Positions 33,297-43,250 of a DNA stretch of 64,000 nt are shown one piece after another (the first letter of the stretch is position 1; the number at the start of each line of letters is the position of its first letter). A program made the translations under genes and the position numbers. The DNA comes from Mariniphaga sp040772505 (lineage in GTDB: Bacteria > Bacteroidota > Bacteroidia > Bacteroidales > Prolixibacteraceae), in NCBI GenBank assembly GCA_040772505.1, contig JAXGYA010000001.1, forward strand, positions 124,001 to 188,000, read 5' to 3'. The notes below the pieces were generated by a model. That model did no database searches and was not told where the DNA came from. It saw nothing but the letters and a program-made list of their open reading frames with translations.

Positions 33297-34250
33297 TCAG
33301 TCTTGTTTCTTCATTTCAGAACGAACTTCATTATTTGAACGGACCTGATAAATACTGGCGTTCAGCTCAAACCCGATGAGCAGGATAAGCGACATCACAT
33401 ACATCAGAAAAAGGATGATAAGAAGTGTTCCAATAGAGCCGTACAGTGTATTGTACCGGCTGAAATTGTTGATATAGAATGTGAAACCAATCAGTGCCAC
33501 AATACTTAAAACGGTTGCCAATGTTCCGCCTGCCGAGATAAAGCGCCACCTGGTCTTTTTTGCCGGTGCCATATAATACAGAAAGGAATAGGCAAAAAAG
33601 AGGAGCATAATAATCACTACCCAACGTCCAAAATTGAGCACGTGAAGCGTAAGGCTGTCTTTTAGAATCTGGTGCTCCTGCAGATAGCTCAGTGCCATTT
33701 GTCCGCCGGTGAGCAATGCAACTGCAAGGGTGAGCAACACAGAGAGAATGATGAGCAGAAAAATCGCTGTCAGCCGCTGGCTCAGCCATGACTTTCGGTC
33801 AATGCTGTGAATGGTTGCATCAAAGGCGGTCATCATGGAAGCCAGCCCGTTGGTGGAGAAAATGAGCGCTGCGGCAAACCCGAAGGAGAGCAGGCCACCC
33901 CGCGGACGCATAATAATGTCGGAAACAGTCCCTTCGATAGTGGCAAAAGTTGTTTCGGGAACCAGATCCTGAATGATGTGAAACAGCTCATTTTGAAAAT
34001 TGTCAATGGGAATATAAGGAATCAGGGTGAACAGAAATAAAATTCCGGGGAAAAAAGCGATGAAAAAGGAGAAAGCGATGGCTGAAGCGCGTGTGGTGAT
34101 TGCTCCATTGATGATACTTCTCCAGAAAAAAACGGCAACATCGTACAGCGGCATTCCATCAAAAAAAGGGAGCGTAATCTTTTGTGCCTTAGCTGCGATG
34201 CGCTCCCCGTATATTTTTAGTTTTTCCCCTTTTAATAGCCATTTTTTCAT
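33297..34250 (-). CDS. YihY/BrkB family inner-membrane protein
   Basis: A 317-residue integral membrane protein with about six membrane segments. Typical features are the early ASAIAFSFFIAFFPGILFLF and the late LYGSIGTLLIILFLMYVMSLILLIGFELNA, both conserved in the family once called ribonuclease BN. The function is unproven; transport or membrane-associated roles have been suggested. It lies four bases after the DUF4783 gene on the same strand, so they are co-transcribed, a pairing I recall as frequent in Bacteroidota near rlmH and nadC. Confidence 0.9.
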   Translation of the reverse strand: MKKWLLKGEKLKIYGERIAAKAQKITLPFFDGMPLYDVAVFFWRSIINGAITTRASAIAFSFFIAFFPGILFLFTLIPYIPIDNFQNELFHIIQDLVPETTFATIEGTVSDIIMRPRGGLLSFGFAAALIFSTNGLASMMTAFDATIHSIDRKSWLSQRLTAIFLLIILSVLLTLAVALLTGGQMALSYLQEHQILKDSLTLHVLNFGRWVVIIMLLFFAYSFLYYMAPAKKTRWRFISAGGTLATVLSIVALIGFTFYINNFSRYNTLYGSIGTLLIILFLMYVMSLILLIGFELNASIYQVRSNNEVRSEMKKQD

Positions 34251-34254
34251 CCGG

Positions 34255-34656
34255 TCAGCTCTGTTTTTCTATTCTGAGTTGATGGATAAAGTTTTTACCG
34301 TCATTCTTTTTCAGTAAAAAATATACCCTGAATGTGCCTTTTTTAGTGTTCAGATTTCCAATCACATATTGTGCACCCTCTTTGCCTCCCTGATGAATTA
34401 TGGTGAATCCCTGCGGCTGGTGATTGCTGAAAAAGTCACTCATAATCTGCTGCGCCTGTGCCTTGCTATACACATTGTCGCTGCCGGGAACAACAAGCTC
34501 AACATTCTGATTGAAAAAGTCGGAGAGGGTTTTAGCATTGCCGGATTTCAGACTTGTGTTAATTTCGTCGGGAATCTGGGCAGATGCAATACCGGTTAGG
34601 AAAATCAATCCGATAAAAACAAAAAACAAAATCACTTTATTGTTGATAGATGGCAT
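34255..34656 (-). CDS. DUF4783 domain secreted protein
   Basis: A 133-residue protein with a Sec signal peptide ending ASAQ at about residue 26, then a small DUF4783 domain resembling a cystatin/NTF2-like fold. Typical stretches are LKSGNAKTLSDFFNQNVEL and the C-terminal FRVYFLLKKNDGKNFIHQLRIEK. The function is unknown. It is divergent from rlmH and followed by the YihY gene. It probably resides in the periplasm. Confidence 0.85.
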   Translation of the reverse strand: MPSINNKVILFFVFIGLIFLTGIASAQIPDEINTSLKSGNAKTLSDFFNQNVELVVPGSDNVYSKAQAQQIMSDFFSNHQPQGFTIIHQGGKEGAQYVIGNLNTKKGTFRVYFLLKKNDGKNFIHQLRIEKQS

Positions 34657-34727
34657 GATTTCAATATTTAAAAATAATAAGCGCCAATTTTAATAGCAAA
34701 AACTGTGCTAAAGTAAGATTGACTGCT

Positions 34728-34735
34728 TAATTTTG
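34728..34735 (+). promoter_or_regulatory. putative -7 promoter element for rlmH
   Basis: TAATTTTG, exact TAnnTTTG match, ending 33 bp before the rlmH ATG. Confidence 0.5.
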
Positions 34736-34768
34736 GTAAATTTATAAAATTATTGCGATTTTGAAAAT

Positions 34769-35242
34769 ATGATACTGACTTTACTGGTTGTGGGTAAAAC
34801 CGATGAACAATTCATCCGCGAAGGAATAGCGATCTATTCGCAAAGGCTGAAACATTATATTGATTTCAGGCTGGAAGTGATTCCCGATATTAAGAAAAAC
34901 CGTAATATGAGTGAGAAACAACAGAAAAATGAGGAGGCAAGAAAAATCATTTCCCGAAAGTCGGTTTCATCGGAATTGCATATTTTTGACGAAAAGGGCA
35001 AAGCGATGACTTCACTAATGTTTGCTGATTTTCTTCAAAAGAAGATGACCTCGGGCATTAAGGAGCTGATTCTGGTTATTGGAGGACCCTATGGCTTTTC
35101 AGACGAGGTTAGACAAACAGCCGTTTCGGAAATATCATTGTCACCCATGACTTTTCCGCACCAGTTGGCGCGACTTTTGTGCGTTGAGCAGATTTACCGG
35201 GCGTTTACCATTATAAAAGGCGAACCTTATCATCACGATTAA
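34769..35242 (+). CDS. rlmH: 23S rRNA pseudouridine1915-N3 methyltransferase
   Basis: Methylates pseudouridine 1915 in helix 69 of 23S rRNA after subunit joining. The 157-residue SPOUT-fold protein has the SAM-binding knot region ELILVIGGPYGFSDEV and the C-terminal block MTFPHQLARLLCVEQIYRAFTIIKGEPYHHD, essentially the family signature. Length is normal. The kinase gene begins one base after the stop, so the two are co-transcribed. Confidence 0.97.
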   Translation: MILTLLVVGKTDEQFIREGIAIYSQRLKHYIDFRLEVIPDIKKNRNMSEKQQKNEEARKIISRKSVSSELHIFDEKGKAMTSLMFADFLQKKMTSGIKELILVIGGPYGFSDEVRQTAVSEISLSPMTFPHQLARLLCVEQIYRAFTIIKGEPYHHD

Positions 35243-35243
35243 A

Positions 35244-38200
35244 GTGTCAGGAAAACTTAATAAATATTATTTCCTTGTTTTTGCAGTAGCTTTTTTTGCC
35301 GTAGCGGCAGTTTTTGAAAATGGACTGTTGAAAAAACATCCTGAAATTGACCTTATTGAAGATTTTCAGAAAGAGTTGCTGAAAAATGAACGGATGCTTA
35401 ACCGGCTGATGGTGCAGATAGACTCCCTGACGGTGGGGGATTCCTTTGACGGCAATTTCTTTAAGGAACTCTATCCAAGCGCCGACCAGCTTCTGGAAAA
35501 GGATGGATTAGGAATTATGGTTTATAAAAACGGGCGGCTGCAATACTGGTCTGACCGGATTTTCGCTTTCTACGATAATTCTGCCGCTCTCCCTGCCGAA
35601 GAGGGATTGTTGGTTTTTCCAAATGGCTATTATCTATCAAAAAAAATAACCTCGGGGGATTATGAAATTTTCGGACTTCATCTGGTTAAATACAATTTCA
35701 GATATGAAAATAAATATCTGAAAAATTCTTTTTTTTATAAATATAAACTGCCTGAAGATTTCGGTATCACCGAAGAGGAAAGCAGGGATTGTTTCTCGGT
35801 TTACAATTTGGCAGGGGAATATCTGTTTTCCATAAAGCCGCTTGGCTCATACCTCTGCACAACAAAGCAGCTATACAAGCCCGGCACTCTCTATCTTTTT
35901 GGATTGCTATTTCTGCTCATTTACTTTCGGCGTGAGTTTGTTGAGTCTAAAGCGCTATTTCTCATACGGATTTTTGCCTTTGCCGTCGGGTTGTTTCTGG
36001 TGTACTGGCTTCACCTGATTTTTCAGATTCCCAAAGTATTTTTCCTGCTGCGGTTTTTCAGCCCATCGGTTTTTGCGCTGAACAACTGGCTGCCCTCCTT
36101 AGGCGACTATTTACTGCTGTCGTTCTTCTTCCTGTTCTGGCTCTATAACTTTGGCAACAGTTTGGATATTAATCAAATGAAAGAGAGTTCCGGATTGCCA
36201 TGCAAGGTAGTCGGTATATTTTTACTTCTGTTTTCCGGGAGTACCTATCTGCTGATTCACTCTTATGCCCGCAAATTGATTCTGAATTCCACCATCTCTT
36301 TTTCGCTCTATCGCATTACCGAAATTTCGGTTGAGAGCATCCTTGCTATTTCGTCTGTGGGGTTGTTGCTGCTTGCTGTTTTTTATTTCACTATTAAAAT
36401 TATTGATCAGTCGCGCGACCATTTCAGCCTGATGCAACTGACAACCGCAGCAGTTTTAACCGCTCTGTTTTTGGCTGCTATTCAACTGATTTCTGTAAAA
36501 CATATTTCTGTTGAAGCGCTGGCGCTTTTCGTTGCAACAACCATTCTGGCATCGCTTTTCAGCAAAAAATACCTGCAAAACTTCACGCTCAGCTACCTTG
36601 TCATTTTTGTGTCGCTGGCATCGGCTTACTCTCTTTTGGTTTTTTACTCCACAACCATTGAAAAGCAACGTAACGAGCAGCGGCTTATGGCGGTAACCTT
36701 AGTTGCTGAAAGAGACCCGGCTGCCGAAGTTTTTTTGGGCGAAATTCAGGAAAAAATCGGAAAAGACCCGGAAATTCCACGACTGCTCATTGAAGAGGAA
36801 GGGCTCATCAACTACATTGATGAAACTTATTTTGGAGAAGGTTATTTTAATAAATACAATGTGCGCTATTTTGTGTGCACCGGAACCGATAGTCTTCTGA
36901 TTGAAATGGATAAACGGATGGAATCCTGCATGGATTTTTTTGAAGAGATGTTTAAAACGCAAGGAGTCAAAATTCAGGGAACCAATTTCTATTTCATGGA
37001 TAACATGAACGGACGGATTTCATATTCCGGATGGATTCATTATCCGCTTTCATCCGAATCGCGCGGAGTTTCAATTTTTATTGAGCTGAACTCGGAACTG
37101 CTGTTCGAGGGAATCGGCTTCCCCGAACTGCTGATTGATAAATCCATGAGCAAACCCGATAACTATAAAAAATACAGCTATGCAAAATATTATGCCGGTG
37201 AGCTGACGGATAAACATGGCGATTACAATTATAACTTCTATGTGCATACCTATCTCACTACCGGAAGAGAGTTTGAATTTAATTCCTGGGATGGGATGGA
37301 ACACCTGATATATCACACCCGTGAAGATAATTACGTTATTGTTTCGCGTGAGCTGATTACGTTTGTGGATTATCTGATTTCGTTTCCCTATCTGTTCGTG
37401 TTCTATTTTCTCTCTGTGCTCATTATCCTGACAGCCGGCAGCAGCTCAATCCGCAGGCGCCCGGTGAGGTTCGACCTGAAGCTGAAAATTCAGCTTGCCA
37501 TTGTTTCCATTGTTTTTGTTTCATTGCTGTTGGTGGCTGCTGTAACCATTTGGTATAATGTGAAAGAGTACAAGGAAAAACACCGCAACGACCTGAGCGA
37601 GAAGATGATTTCCATTGCTGCCGAAATTGATGCACACATTGAAGATGATAACACACTTTCCGACAATCAGATTGACTGGCTGAACCGTGAGCTTTCCAGA
37701 TTATCCAACACATTCCAGACTGACATTAACATTTACGGTACTAACGGGGCAATTATTGCCACTTCCCGCCCGGAAATTTATTACCGCGGACTGATTTCGG
37801 ACAGAATGAATTCAAAAGCGTATAATGAGATTTTCACTCACTTTCAAATCAGTTACTTTCAGCCTGAATCGATCGGGCTGATGTCCTATCTGTCTGCATA
37901 CAGGCCCATCATAAACAATGCAGGAGACTATCTGGGAGTCATCAATCTGCCCTATTTTATCAAACAAGACCGCTACAGCCAGGAACTTTCAACCATTATT
38001 GTTGCATTTATTAACCTCTATGTGCTGTTGCTTTTGGCCAGTATCATTGTTGCGCTTTTCATTGCCAACCAGATTACACGCCCGTTGGTGCTCCTTCAGG
38101 AAAATTTCAAAAAGATCGAACTGGGGAAACGTAATGAACCCATCTTTTATGCGCGTAATGATGAAATCGGAAGTCTTATTAAAGAGTATAACCGCAAGGT

Positions 38201-38936
38201 GGATGAGCTGGCGGTGAGCGCAGAGCTTTTAGCGCGCTCGGAGCGTGAATCGGCATGGCGGGAGATGGCACGGCAGATTGCCCATGAAATAAAAAATCCG
38301 CTAACTCCAATGAAGCTGAATGTTCAGCATTTGCAACGGACAAAAGGAGATGGGGAAGATTATGAAAAACTGATTCAGCGAATTACCGACACCCTTATTG
38401 AGCAAATTGACAACCTTTCCAATATCGCTACTGAATTTTCCAGCTTTGCGCAAATCCCGACAGCGCTCCCCCAAATCTTCAAGCTGAGTGAACAGATTGA
38501 AAAGGTAATTGACCTGTATGAACCGGTGGACAGGGTGCATGTCGAATTTCATGCCAACGGGCTGGAATATATTGATGTGAAGGTGGACCGTGACCAGTTT
38601 TCGCGGGCAATCATCAATCTGGTGAAAAACGCAATTCAATCAATTCCTGATGACAGAAAGGGCAGGGTTGATATTCATCTCAGTCGCCACGAACACGTTG
38701 CAGTAGTTTCCATAACCGATAACGGCGAAGGGATTTCCGAAGAGCTGAGCGAAAAACTTTTCACCCCAAGTTTCACCACCAAAACCAGCGGCATGGGGTT
38801 AGGCCTGGCAATTGTGAAAAATATTGTGGATAACTTTTCCGGACGTGTGTGGTTTAAAACCAAAGAGGGAAAAGGAACTACTTTCTATATGGAAATTCCC
38901 ATTTGGGAGGACACTAAAAGCCCTTCCGGCTCTTGA
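35244..38936 (+). CDS. large NtrY-like membrane sensor histidine kinase
   Basis: A 1230-residue kinase, begun by a GTG at 35244 directly after rlmH. It has one early membrane segment (about 7-26), a periplasmic stretch of about 190 residues, a block of several membrane segments (about 215-470), a second periplasmic part, another segment near 720-740, and a final sensor loop and segment near 925-945. A HAMP domain follows, then the dimerisation domain with phospho-acceptor His1014 (IAHEIKNPLTPMKL). The ATPase domain has the N box (NLVKNAIQSI), DNGEGI and GMGLGLAIVKN. NtrY-like kinases pair with sigma-54 regulators, but no response regulator gene is adjacent. The signal sensed is unknown. Confidence 0.9.
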   Translation: MSGKLNKYYFLVFAVAFFAVAAVFENGLLKKHPEIDLIEDFQKELLKNERMLNRLMVQIDSLTVGDSFDGNFFKELYPSADQLLEKDGLGIMVYKNGRLQYWSDRIFAFYDNSAALPAEEGLLVFPNGYYLSKKITSGDYEIFGLHLVKYNFRYENKYLKNSFFYKYKLPEDFGITEEESRDCFSVYNLAGEYLFSIKPLGSYLCTTKQLYKPGTLYLFGLLFLLIYFRREFVESKALFLIRIFAFAVGLFLVYWLHLIFQIPKVFFLLRFFSPSVFALNNWLPSLGDYLLLSFFFLFWLYNFGNSLDINQMKESSGLPCKVVGIFLLLFSGSTYLLIHSYARKLILNSTISFSLYRITEISVESILAISSVGLLLLAVFYFTIKIIDQSRDHFSLMQLTTAAVLTALFLAAIQLISVKHISVEALALFVATTILASLFSKKYLQNFTLSYLVIFVSLASAYSLLVFYSTTIEKQRNEQRLMAVTLVAERDPAAEVFLGEIQEKIGKDPEIPRLLIEEEGLINYIDETYFGEGYFNKYNVRYFVCTGTDSLLIEMDKRMESCMDFFEEMFKTQGVKIQGTNFYFMDNMNGRISYSGWIHYPLSSESRGVSIFIELNSELLFEGIGFPELLIDKSMSKPDNYKKYSYAKYYAGELTDKHGDYNYNFYVHTYLTTGREFEFNSWDGMEHLIYHTREDNYVIVSRELITFVDYLISFPYLFVFYFLSVLIILTAGSSSIRRRPVRFDLKLKIQLAIVSIVFVSLLLVAAVTIWYNVKEYKEKHRNDLSEKMISIAAEIDAHIEDDNTLSDNQIDWLNRELSRLSNTFQTDINIYGTNGAIIATSRPEIYYRGLISDRMNSKAYNEIFTHFQISYFQPESIGLMSYLSAYRPIINNAGDYLGVINLPYFIKQDRYSQELSTIIVAFINLYVLLLLASIIVALFIANQITRPLVLLQENFKKIELGKRNEPIFYARNDEIGSLIKEYNRKVDELAVSAELLARSERESAWREMARQIAHEIKNPLTPMKLNVQHLQRTKGDGEDYEKLIQRITDTLIEQIDNLSNIATEFSSFAQIPTALPQIFKLSEQIEKVIDLYEPVDRVHVEFHANGLEYIDVKVDRDQFSRAIINLVKNAIQSIPDDRKGRVDIHLSRHEHVAVVSITDNGEGISEELSEKLFTPSFTTKTSGMGLGLAIVKNIVDNFSGRVWFKTKEGKGTTFYMEIPIWEDTKSPSGS

Positions 38937-38982
38937 TACTGATGTTTTCCAAAAGAAATTTAAAAAATATAACTCAGAATAA

Positions 38983-39384
38983 ATGGTTACACTCACTTTC
39001 CGACAGATAGCAGACCGGCTGAAGCAGCTTGAGTTGCCTGAAACCGATGTTGTAATAGGCATTGGCAGCGGGGGAATAGCTCCGGCAACTATGGTTGCTT
39101 TTTATTTAGATGCCGAGATGCTGGTAATGTCCATCAATTACCGCGATGAACAAAATGTTCCACGCTATCAAGAGCCCCGCTTATTGGGTATGCCCGAAAC
39201 AAACCTGGAGGGGAAGCGCATTTTATTGGTTGACGATGTTTCGGTTTCGGGTAAAACAATGAATGCTGCGCTAATGCAGCTGAAAGGGCTGAATGTGAAA
39301 ACATTAGCCATGAAGGGGAAGGCAGATTATGTGCTGTTTCCTGAAATTAAGGATTGCGTCAGCTGGCCCTGGAAACCATCGTGA
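38983..39384 (+). CDS. phosphoribosyltransferase family protein
   Basis: A 133-residue type I phosphoribosyltransferase-like protein. The PRPP-binding loop is clear: ILLVDDVSVSGKTM near residues 84-97, plus an early GIGSGGIAPATMVAFYL (hairpin loop). It is short and lacks hood features that would name a base, so the substrate is unknown. It follows the kinase by 46 bp on the same strand. It could salvage a purine or act as a regulator; both are inference. Confidence 0.82.
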   Translation: MVTLTFRQIADRLKQLELPETDVVIGIGSGGIAPATMVAFYLDAEMLVMSINYRDEQNVPRYQEPRLLGMPETNLEGKRILLVDDVSVSGKTMNAALMQLKGLNVKTLAMKGKADYVLFPEIKDCVSWPWKPS

Positions 39385-39479
39385 AAAACCGGACTTTCAG
39401 GAGGTGGTTAGCCGCAAATCATTTTTCGTGAAGAAGCTCCGAACAGAAAGAATTTTATCAAACGTCTCAAGCACTTTCC

Positions 39480-40637
39480 CTACATAGATTTCTCAAGTAT
39501 CTCCATTAGCTGACTATCGTTCAGCAAAACCGGATTTCCTTTCATGCTGCTGGCATTCTTTGCTTTTTCAACAAGGATATTAAGATCACATGCAGACAAT
39601 CCAAAACTCAGGAGTGACGGAATTTTCAAATACTCCGCCATCTCTTTCACCCACTGGATTCCGTCTGCTGCGCGGGCTTCCGGTTTTCCGGTTAAGATTA
39701 CTGCAATTTCATTGAACTTATCCCCTATTTTCTCAATTTTTTGCTCATTTGCAGCTTTGATGTTAACTTCCATGACAGCGGGCAGTAAGGCAGCACAAAC
39801 TGCCCCGTGGGGAGCGAGGAACATGCCGCCTAAAGGACCGGCAAAGCCATGCACGGCGCCTAATCTTACATTGGCTAACGCCATTCCGCCCAACAGGGCG
39901 GCATATGCCATATCTTCCCTTGCAGGGATGTTGCTGCCGTTGCTGTATGCAGTTTTCAGCGACCGGGAAATGCGGCTCATCCCTTCACGGGCAATAAGGT
40001 CAATAAAAGGATTGGACTGGTTGGATACAAATGTTTCCAGAAGATGAGTCAGCGCATCCATGCCGGTGGCGGCAGTTATTTCGGGCGGCATGGAAACTGT
40101 CAGCTCCGGGTCAACCACAGCAGCGTCGGGAAACATATACTGACTTCGCAGACTGACTTTCACATGATGTTCGAGTGAATGGATTACCGCATTTTTTGTC
40201 ACCTCAGCCCCTGTGCCGGCTGTAGTGGGAACTGCAATAAAAGGCAGCGGCTTTTGAGTTAGCTGCTTTCCTTTCCCGATAACCTCGAGAAAGTCCGTTA
40301 GCTCGCCCTTGTTGGGAGACATTGCTGCAATGGCTTTTGCACTATCAATTGCACTTCCTCCTCCAAAACCAATAACCGCCTGACAGCCATTTTCCCGTGC
40401 CAGCTCAACTCCTTCAGAAACAATGTGTGTTGTAGGTTCTTTTTCAACCCGGAACAGAATAATTTCAAAACCTTCGGTGGTTAATTTATCGGAAAATATT
40501 GCTGCACGCTGTTGGTTCTTACCGGTAACAAGGAGTACTTTCCGTCCGGCATCGCGCAGCAATGCAGTCACTTGGGAAATTTTCCCATTCCCAAATATAA
40601 TCCGGGTAGCTGTGGCAAATTCAAATTTTATTCCCAT
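39480..40637 (-). CDS. iron-containing alcohol dehydrogenase
   Basis: A group III NAD(P)-dependent alcohol dehydrogenase of 385 residues. It has the NAD-binding GGGSAIDSAKAIA (about 92-104), the VPTTAGTGAEVT block, the metal ligands Asp194 and His198 in GMDALTHLLE, and two later histidines in VHGFAGPLGG and APHGAVCAALLP. The substrate alcohol or aldehyde cannot be named. The monooxygenase-like gene just upstream overlaps its start by 10 bp, so the two are co-expressed, suggesting handling of a small reactive carbonyl or quinol; this is inference. Confidence 0.93.
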   Translation of the reverse strand: MGIKFEFATATRIIFGNGKISQVTALLRDAGRKVLLVTGKNQQRAAIFSDKLTTEGFEIILFRVEKEPTTHIVSEGVELARENGCQAVIGFGGGSAIDSAKAIAAMSPNKGELTDFLEVIGKGKQLTQKPLPFIAVPTTAGTGAEVTKNAVIHSLEHHVKVSLRSQYMFPDAAVVDPELTVSMPPEITAATGMDALTHLLETFVSNQSNPFIDLIAREGMSRISRSLKTAYSNGSNIPAREDMAYAALLGGMALANVRLGAVHGFAGPLGGMFLAPHGAVCAALLPAVMEVNIKAANEQKIEKIGDKFNEIAVILTGKPEARAADGIQWVKEMAEYLKIPSLLSFGLSACDLNILVEKAKNASSMKGNPVLLNDSQLMEILEKSM

Positions 40638-40936
40638 CCTTCATCTATTGGAAAAACATTAAAAAACTTTATGGAAGTCCGTGGCACTGCCATCATGTGC
40701 GCCACCTCATCACGCCATCGTTGGTAATGTTCGGTCTCTTTATGGCGGGCAGGGTCTTCATAGGTTCGGTAAACCTCAATCAAAACGAATTTCGTCGGAT
40801 CGTCCTGCTGCTGAACAATATCAAAGCGGGTGATTCCTGGTTCGGTTAAACTTTGGCGGGCATTCTCAATGGTTGCCTGCTTGAAATTTTCAATGTAATC
40901 TTTTTCTACATGAACAAAAACGTGTACGATGAACAT
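40628..40936 (-). CDS. ABM domain monooxygenase-like protein
   Basis: A 102-residue dimeric alpha+beta-barrel protein of the antibiotic biosynthesis monooxygenase (YgiN/LsrG-like) family. It begins MFIVHVFVHVEKDYIENF and has SLTEPGITRFDIVQQQDDPTKFVLIEVYRTYEDPARHKET, with the conserved later HYQRWRDEV block. Members catalyse quinol oxidation or phospho-AI-2 isomerisation, or are uncharacterised. Its 3' end overlaps the iron alcohol dehydrogenase start by 10 bp. Confidence 0.88.
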   Translation of the reverse strand: MFIVHVFVHVEKDYIENFKQATIENARQSLTEPGITRFDIVQQQDDPTKFVLIEVYRTYEDPARHKETEHYQRWRDEVAHMMAVPRTSIKFFNVFPIDEGWE

Positions 40937-41021
40937 ATTGCAAGATTTATTAAATGGTCTGAATCATTACAGGTAAACAAAGAACTCACTTCTGAGTTTT
41001 CCCTCAATCTGCTATTTTTTT

Positions 41022-42329
41022 CTACTTCTTCCTGAAATAAACCTGAATGGGCACTCCCGTGAAATCAAAGTTTTCCCTAATTTTATTTTCGATATAGCGT
41101 TTATAAGGCTCTTTAACATATTGCGGCAGGTTTGCAAACAGTGCGAACGCCGGTGTTAGTGAAGGCAGTTGAGTTGCATATTTTATTTTAATGTGTTTCC
41201 CTTTTATTGACGGAGGCGGATAGGCTTCCACTGCATCAAGCAACACCTGATTCAGAGCCGAAGTTTTAATGCGTTTTTTACGGTTTTCATACACCTGCAT
41301 AGCAACATTGAGCGCTTTGTGCACCCGCTGTTTGGTCAAAGCCGAAACAAACAGAATGGGAACATCCGTAAAAGGAGCGATGCGCTCACGAATGCGCGTC
41401 TCTACCTCCCTGGTGGAGTGGTTGTCTTTTTCAATCAAATCCCATTTGTTAACCAGAATAACCACCCCTTTTCTGTTTCGCACAATCAGGTTGAAAATAT
41501 TCACATCCTGAGCTTCCATTCCCCGAGTGGCATCCACCAGCAAAAGACAGACATCTGAATTCTCAATAGTACGTATGGAGCGAAGCACCGAATAGAACTC
41601 AATATCATCCTGCACTTTTCCTTTTTTGCGCAAACCAGCGGTGTCAATAATCACAAACTCGTGCCCATATTTGTTGTAGCGCGTGTGAATAGAGTCGCGG
41701 GTTGTTCCGGCAACGTCGGTAACAATGTAGCGCTCCTCGTCAAGCAAGGTATTGATAAGTGAAGATTTTCCCACATTCGGTCGCCCAACTACCGACAGAT
41801 GAGGCAGTTCATGCTCTTCTTCCTGCTCCCCGGTTTCGCCAAAATCTTCAACTATCCGGTCGAGCAGATCGCCGGTGCCGCTTCCGCTCATTGACGATAT
41901 GCAAAAAATATCACCCAATCCCAGTCCGTAAAAGACCTGCGCATCAGGGATACGCTGGTTATTGTCCACTTTGTTTACAGCTACTACCACTTTTTTTTCG
42001 CCGCGGCGCAGAATTCCTGCTATAGCATCATCTAAGTCGGTAATCCCCGACATTACGTCCACCACAAAAAGAATCACATCCGCTTCGTCAATGGCAAGAT
42101 GCACCTGTTTATTGATTTCAGCCTCAAACACATCGTCTGAATTGACCACATAACCGCCGGTATCAATAACTGAGAAAATAACTCCGTTCCACTCAACTTT
42201 CCCGTAATTGCGGTCGCGCGTAACACCGGAGACCTCATCCACAATGGCTTTTCGCGATTCGACCAGCCGGTTGAATAAAGTTGATTTGCCCACATTCGGG
42301 CGTCCTACTATGGCTAAGATTTTACTCAT
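41022..42329 (-). CDS. der: ribosome biogenesis GTPase Der
   Basis: Double GTPase needed for 50S subunit assembly. The 435-residue protein has two G domains, with P-loops at GRPNVGKS (residues 9-16) and again GRPNVGKS (about 184-191), switch motifs DTGGY and DTAGLRKKGK, NKVDN and NKWDL guanine motifs, and a C-terminal KH-like domain. It lies 9 bp downstream of era, so two ribosome GTPases form one operon. Confidence 0.97.
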   Translation of the reverse strand: MSKILAIVGRPNVGKSTLFNRLVESRKAIVDEVSGVTRDRNYGKVEWNGVIFSVIDTGGYVVNSDDVFEAEINKQVHLAIDEADVILFVVDVMSGITDLDDAIAGILRRGEKKVVVAVNKVDNNQRIPDAQVFYGLGLGDIFCISSMSGSGTGDLLDRIVEDFGETGEQEEEHELPHLSVVGRPNVGKSSLINTLLDEERYIVTDVAGTTRDSIHTRYNKYGHEFVIIDTAGLRKKGKVQDDIEFYSVLRSIRTIENSDVCLLLVDATRGMEAQDVNIFNLIVRNRKGVVILVNKWDLIEKDNHSTREVETRIRERIAPFTDVPILFVSALTKQRVHKALNVAMQVYENRKKRIKTSALNQVLLDAVEAYPPPSIKGKHIKIKYATQLPSLTPAFALFANLPQYVKEPYKRYIENKIRENFDFTGVPIQVYFRKK

Positions 42330-42338
42330 TTTCTTTTG

Positions 42339-43223
42339 CTAATATGCATCGTATCCGAAACTTCTCAACTGTCTCTCTTTATCCCGCCAGTCTTTGGCAA
42401 CTTTAACAAACAGTTCCAAGTATATTTTTTTACCGAAAAACTCTTCGGCATCTAAGCGGGCTTCAGTACCCACTTTTTTCAGCATTTTCCCCTCTTTCCC
42501 GATAATGATTCCCCTTTGAGTATCACGGGCTACATAAATCACAGCCCTTATGTTTATTAATCCTTTTTTGGTCTTAAACTCTTCAACTTCAATCTCAGTG
42601 GAATAGGGAACCTCTTTTTGATAGTTTAACAAGATCTTTTCGCGAATTATCTCCTCCATAAAAAAGCGTTCATTCCGGTCGGTGAGCGATTCTTTATCAA
42701 AATAGGGCGGCGCTTCGGGCAACAGTTCCAAAATGCGGTCAAAAACCGGAGAAATATTGAATTTTTCCAGTGCTGAAACTGGAAAAACAGTTGCTGCCGG
42801 AAATACTTCACTCCAGTAGTCGAACAAGCGGGTGACCTGCTCCTGGTCAGACAAATCTATTTTATTGATAAGCACAATCACAGGCGTGTTTGAATTGCGA
42901 ATACGTTCTATATATTCCGGGTTTTTCCCCTGCTTTTCGATTACATCCGTTACAAATAAAATAATATCTGCATCAATCAGGGCAGTGTCCACAAAACTCA
43001 TCATTTTCTCCTGCAGCTTGTAGCCGGGCTTCAAAATGCCGGGAGTGTCCGAGTAAACTATCTGAAAATTTTCGCCGTTCACAATTCCCTTAATGCGATG
43101 ACGGGTGGTTTGCATTTTTTCCGTGATTATGGATAATTTCTCACCAACCAGGGCATTCATCACGGTGGATTTTCCCACATTGGGATTACCAATAATATTT
43201 ACAAAACCTGCTTTATGTGTCAT
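42339..43223 (-). CDS. era: GTPase Era
   Basis: GTPase binding 16S rRNA near its 3' end in 30S maturation. The 294-residue protein has the P-loop GNPNVGKS at residues 12-19, the switch II DTPGI, the NKID guanine motif, and a C-terminal KH domain carrying ISVVREIIRxK-like FMEEIIREKILLNYQKEVPYSTEI and GIIIGKEGKMLKKVG. Length and layout are normal. It is the first gene of the era-der operon and has its own TATCTTTG promoter. Confidence 0.97.
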   Translation of the reverse strand: MTHKAGFVNIIGNPNVGKSTVMNALVGEKLSIITEKMQTTRHRIKGIVNGENFQIVYSDTPGILKPGYKLQEKMMSFVDTALIDADIILFVTDVIEKQGKNPEYIERIRNSNTPVIVLINKIDLSDQEQVTRLFDYWSEVFPAATVFPVSALEKFNISPVFDRILELLPEAPPYFDKESLTDRNERFFMEEIIREKILLNYQKEVPYSTEIEVEEFKTKKGLINIRAVIYVARDTQRGIIIGKEGKMLKKVGTEARLDAEEFFGKKIYLELFVKVAKDWRDKERQLRSFGYDAY

Positions 43224-43250
43224 GTCAATTCAAATGGCTAAAAATCAGCG

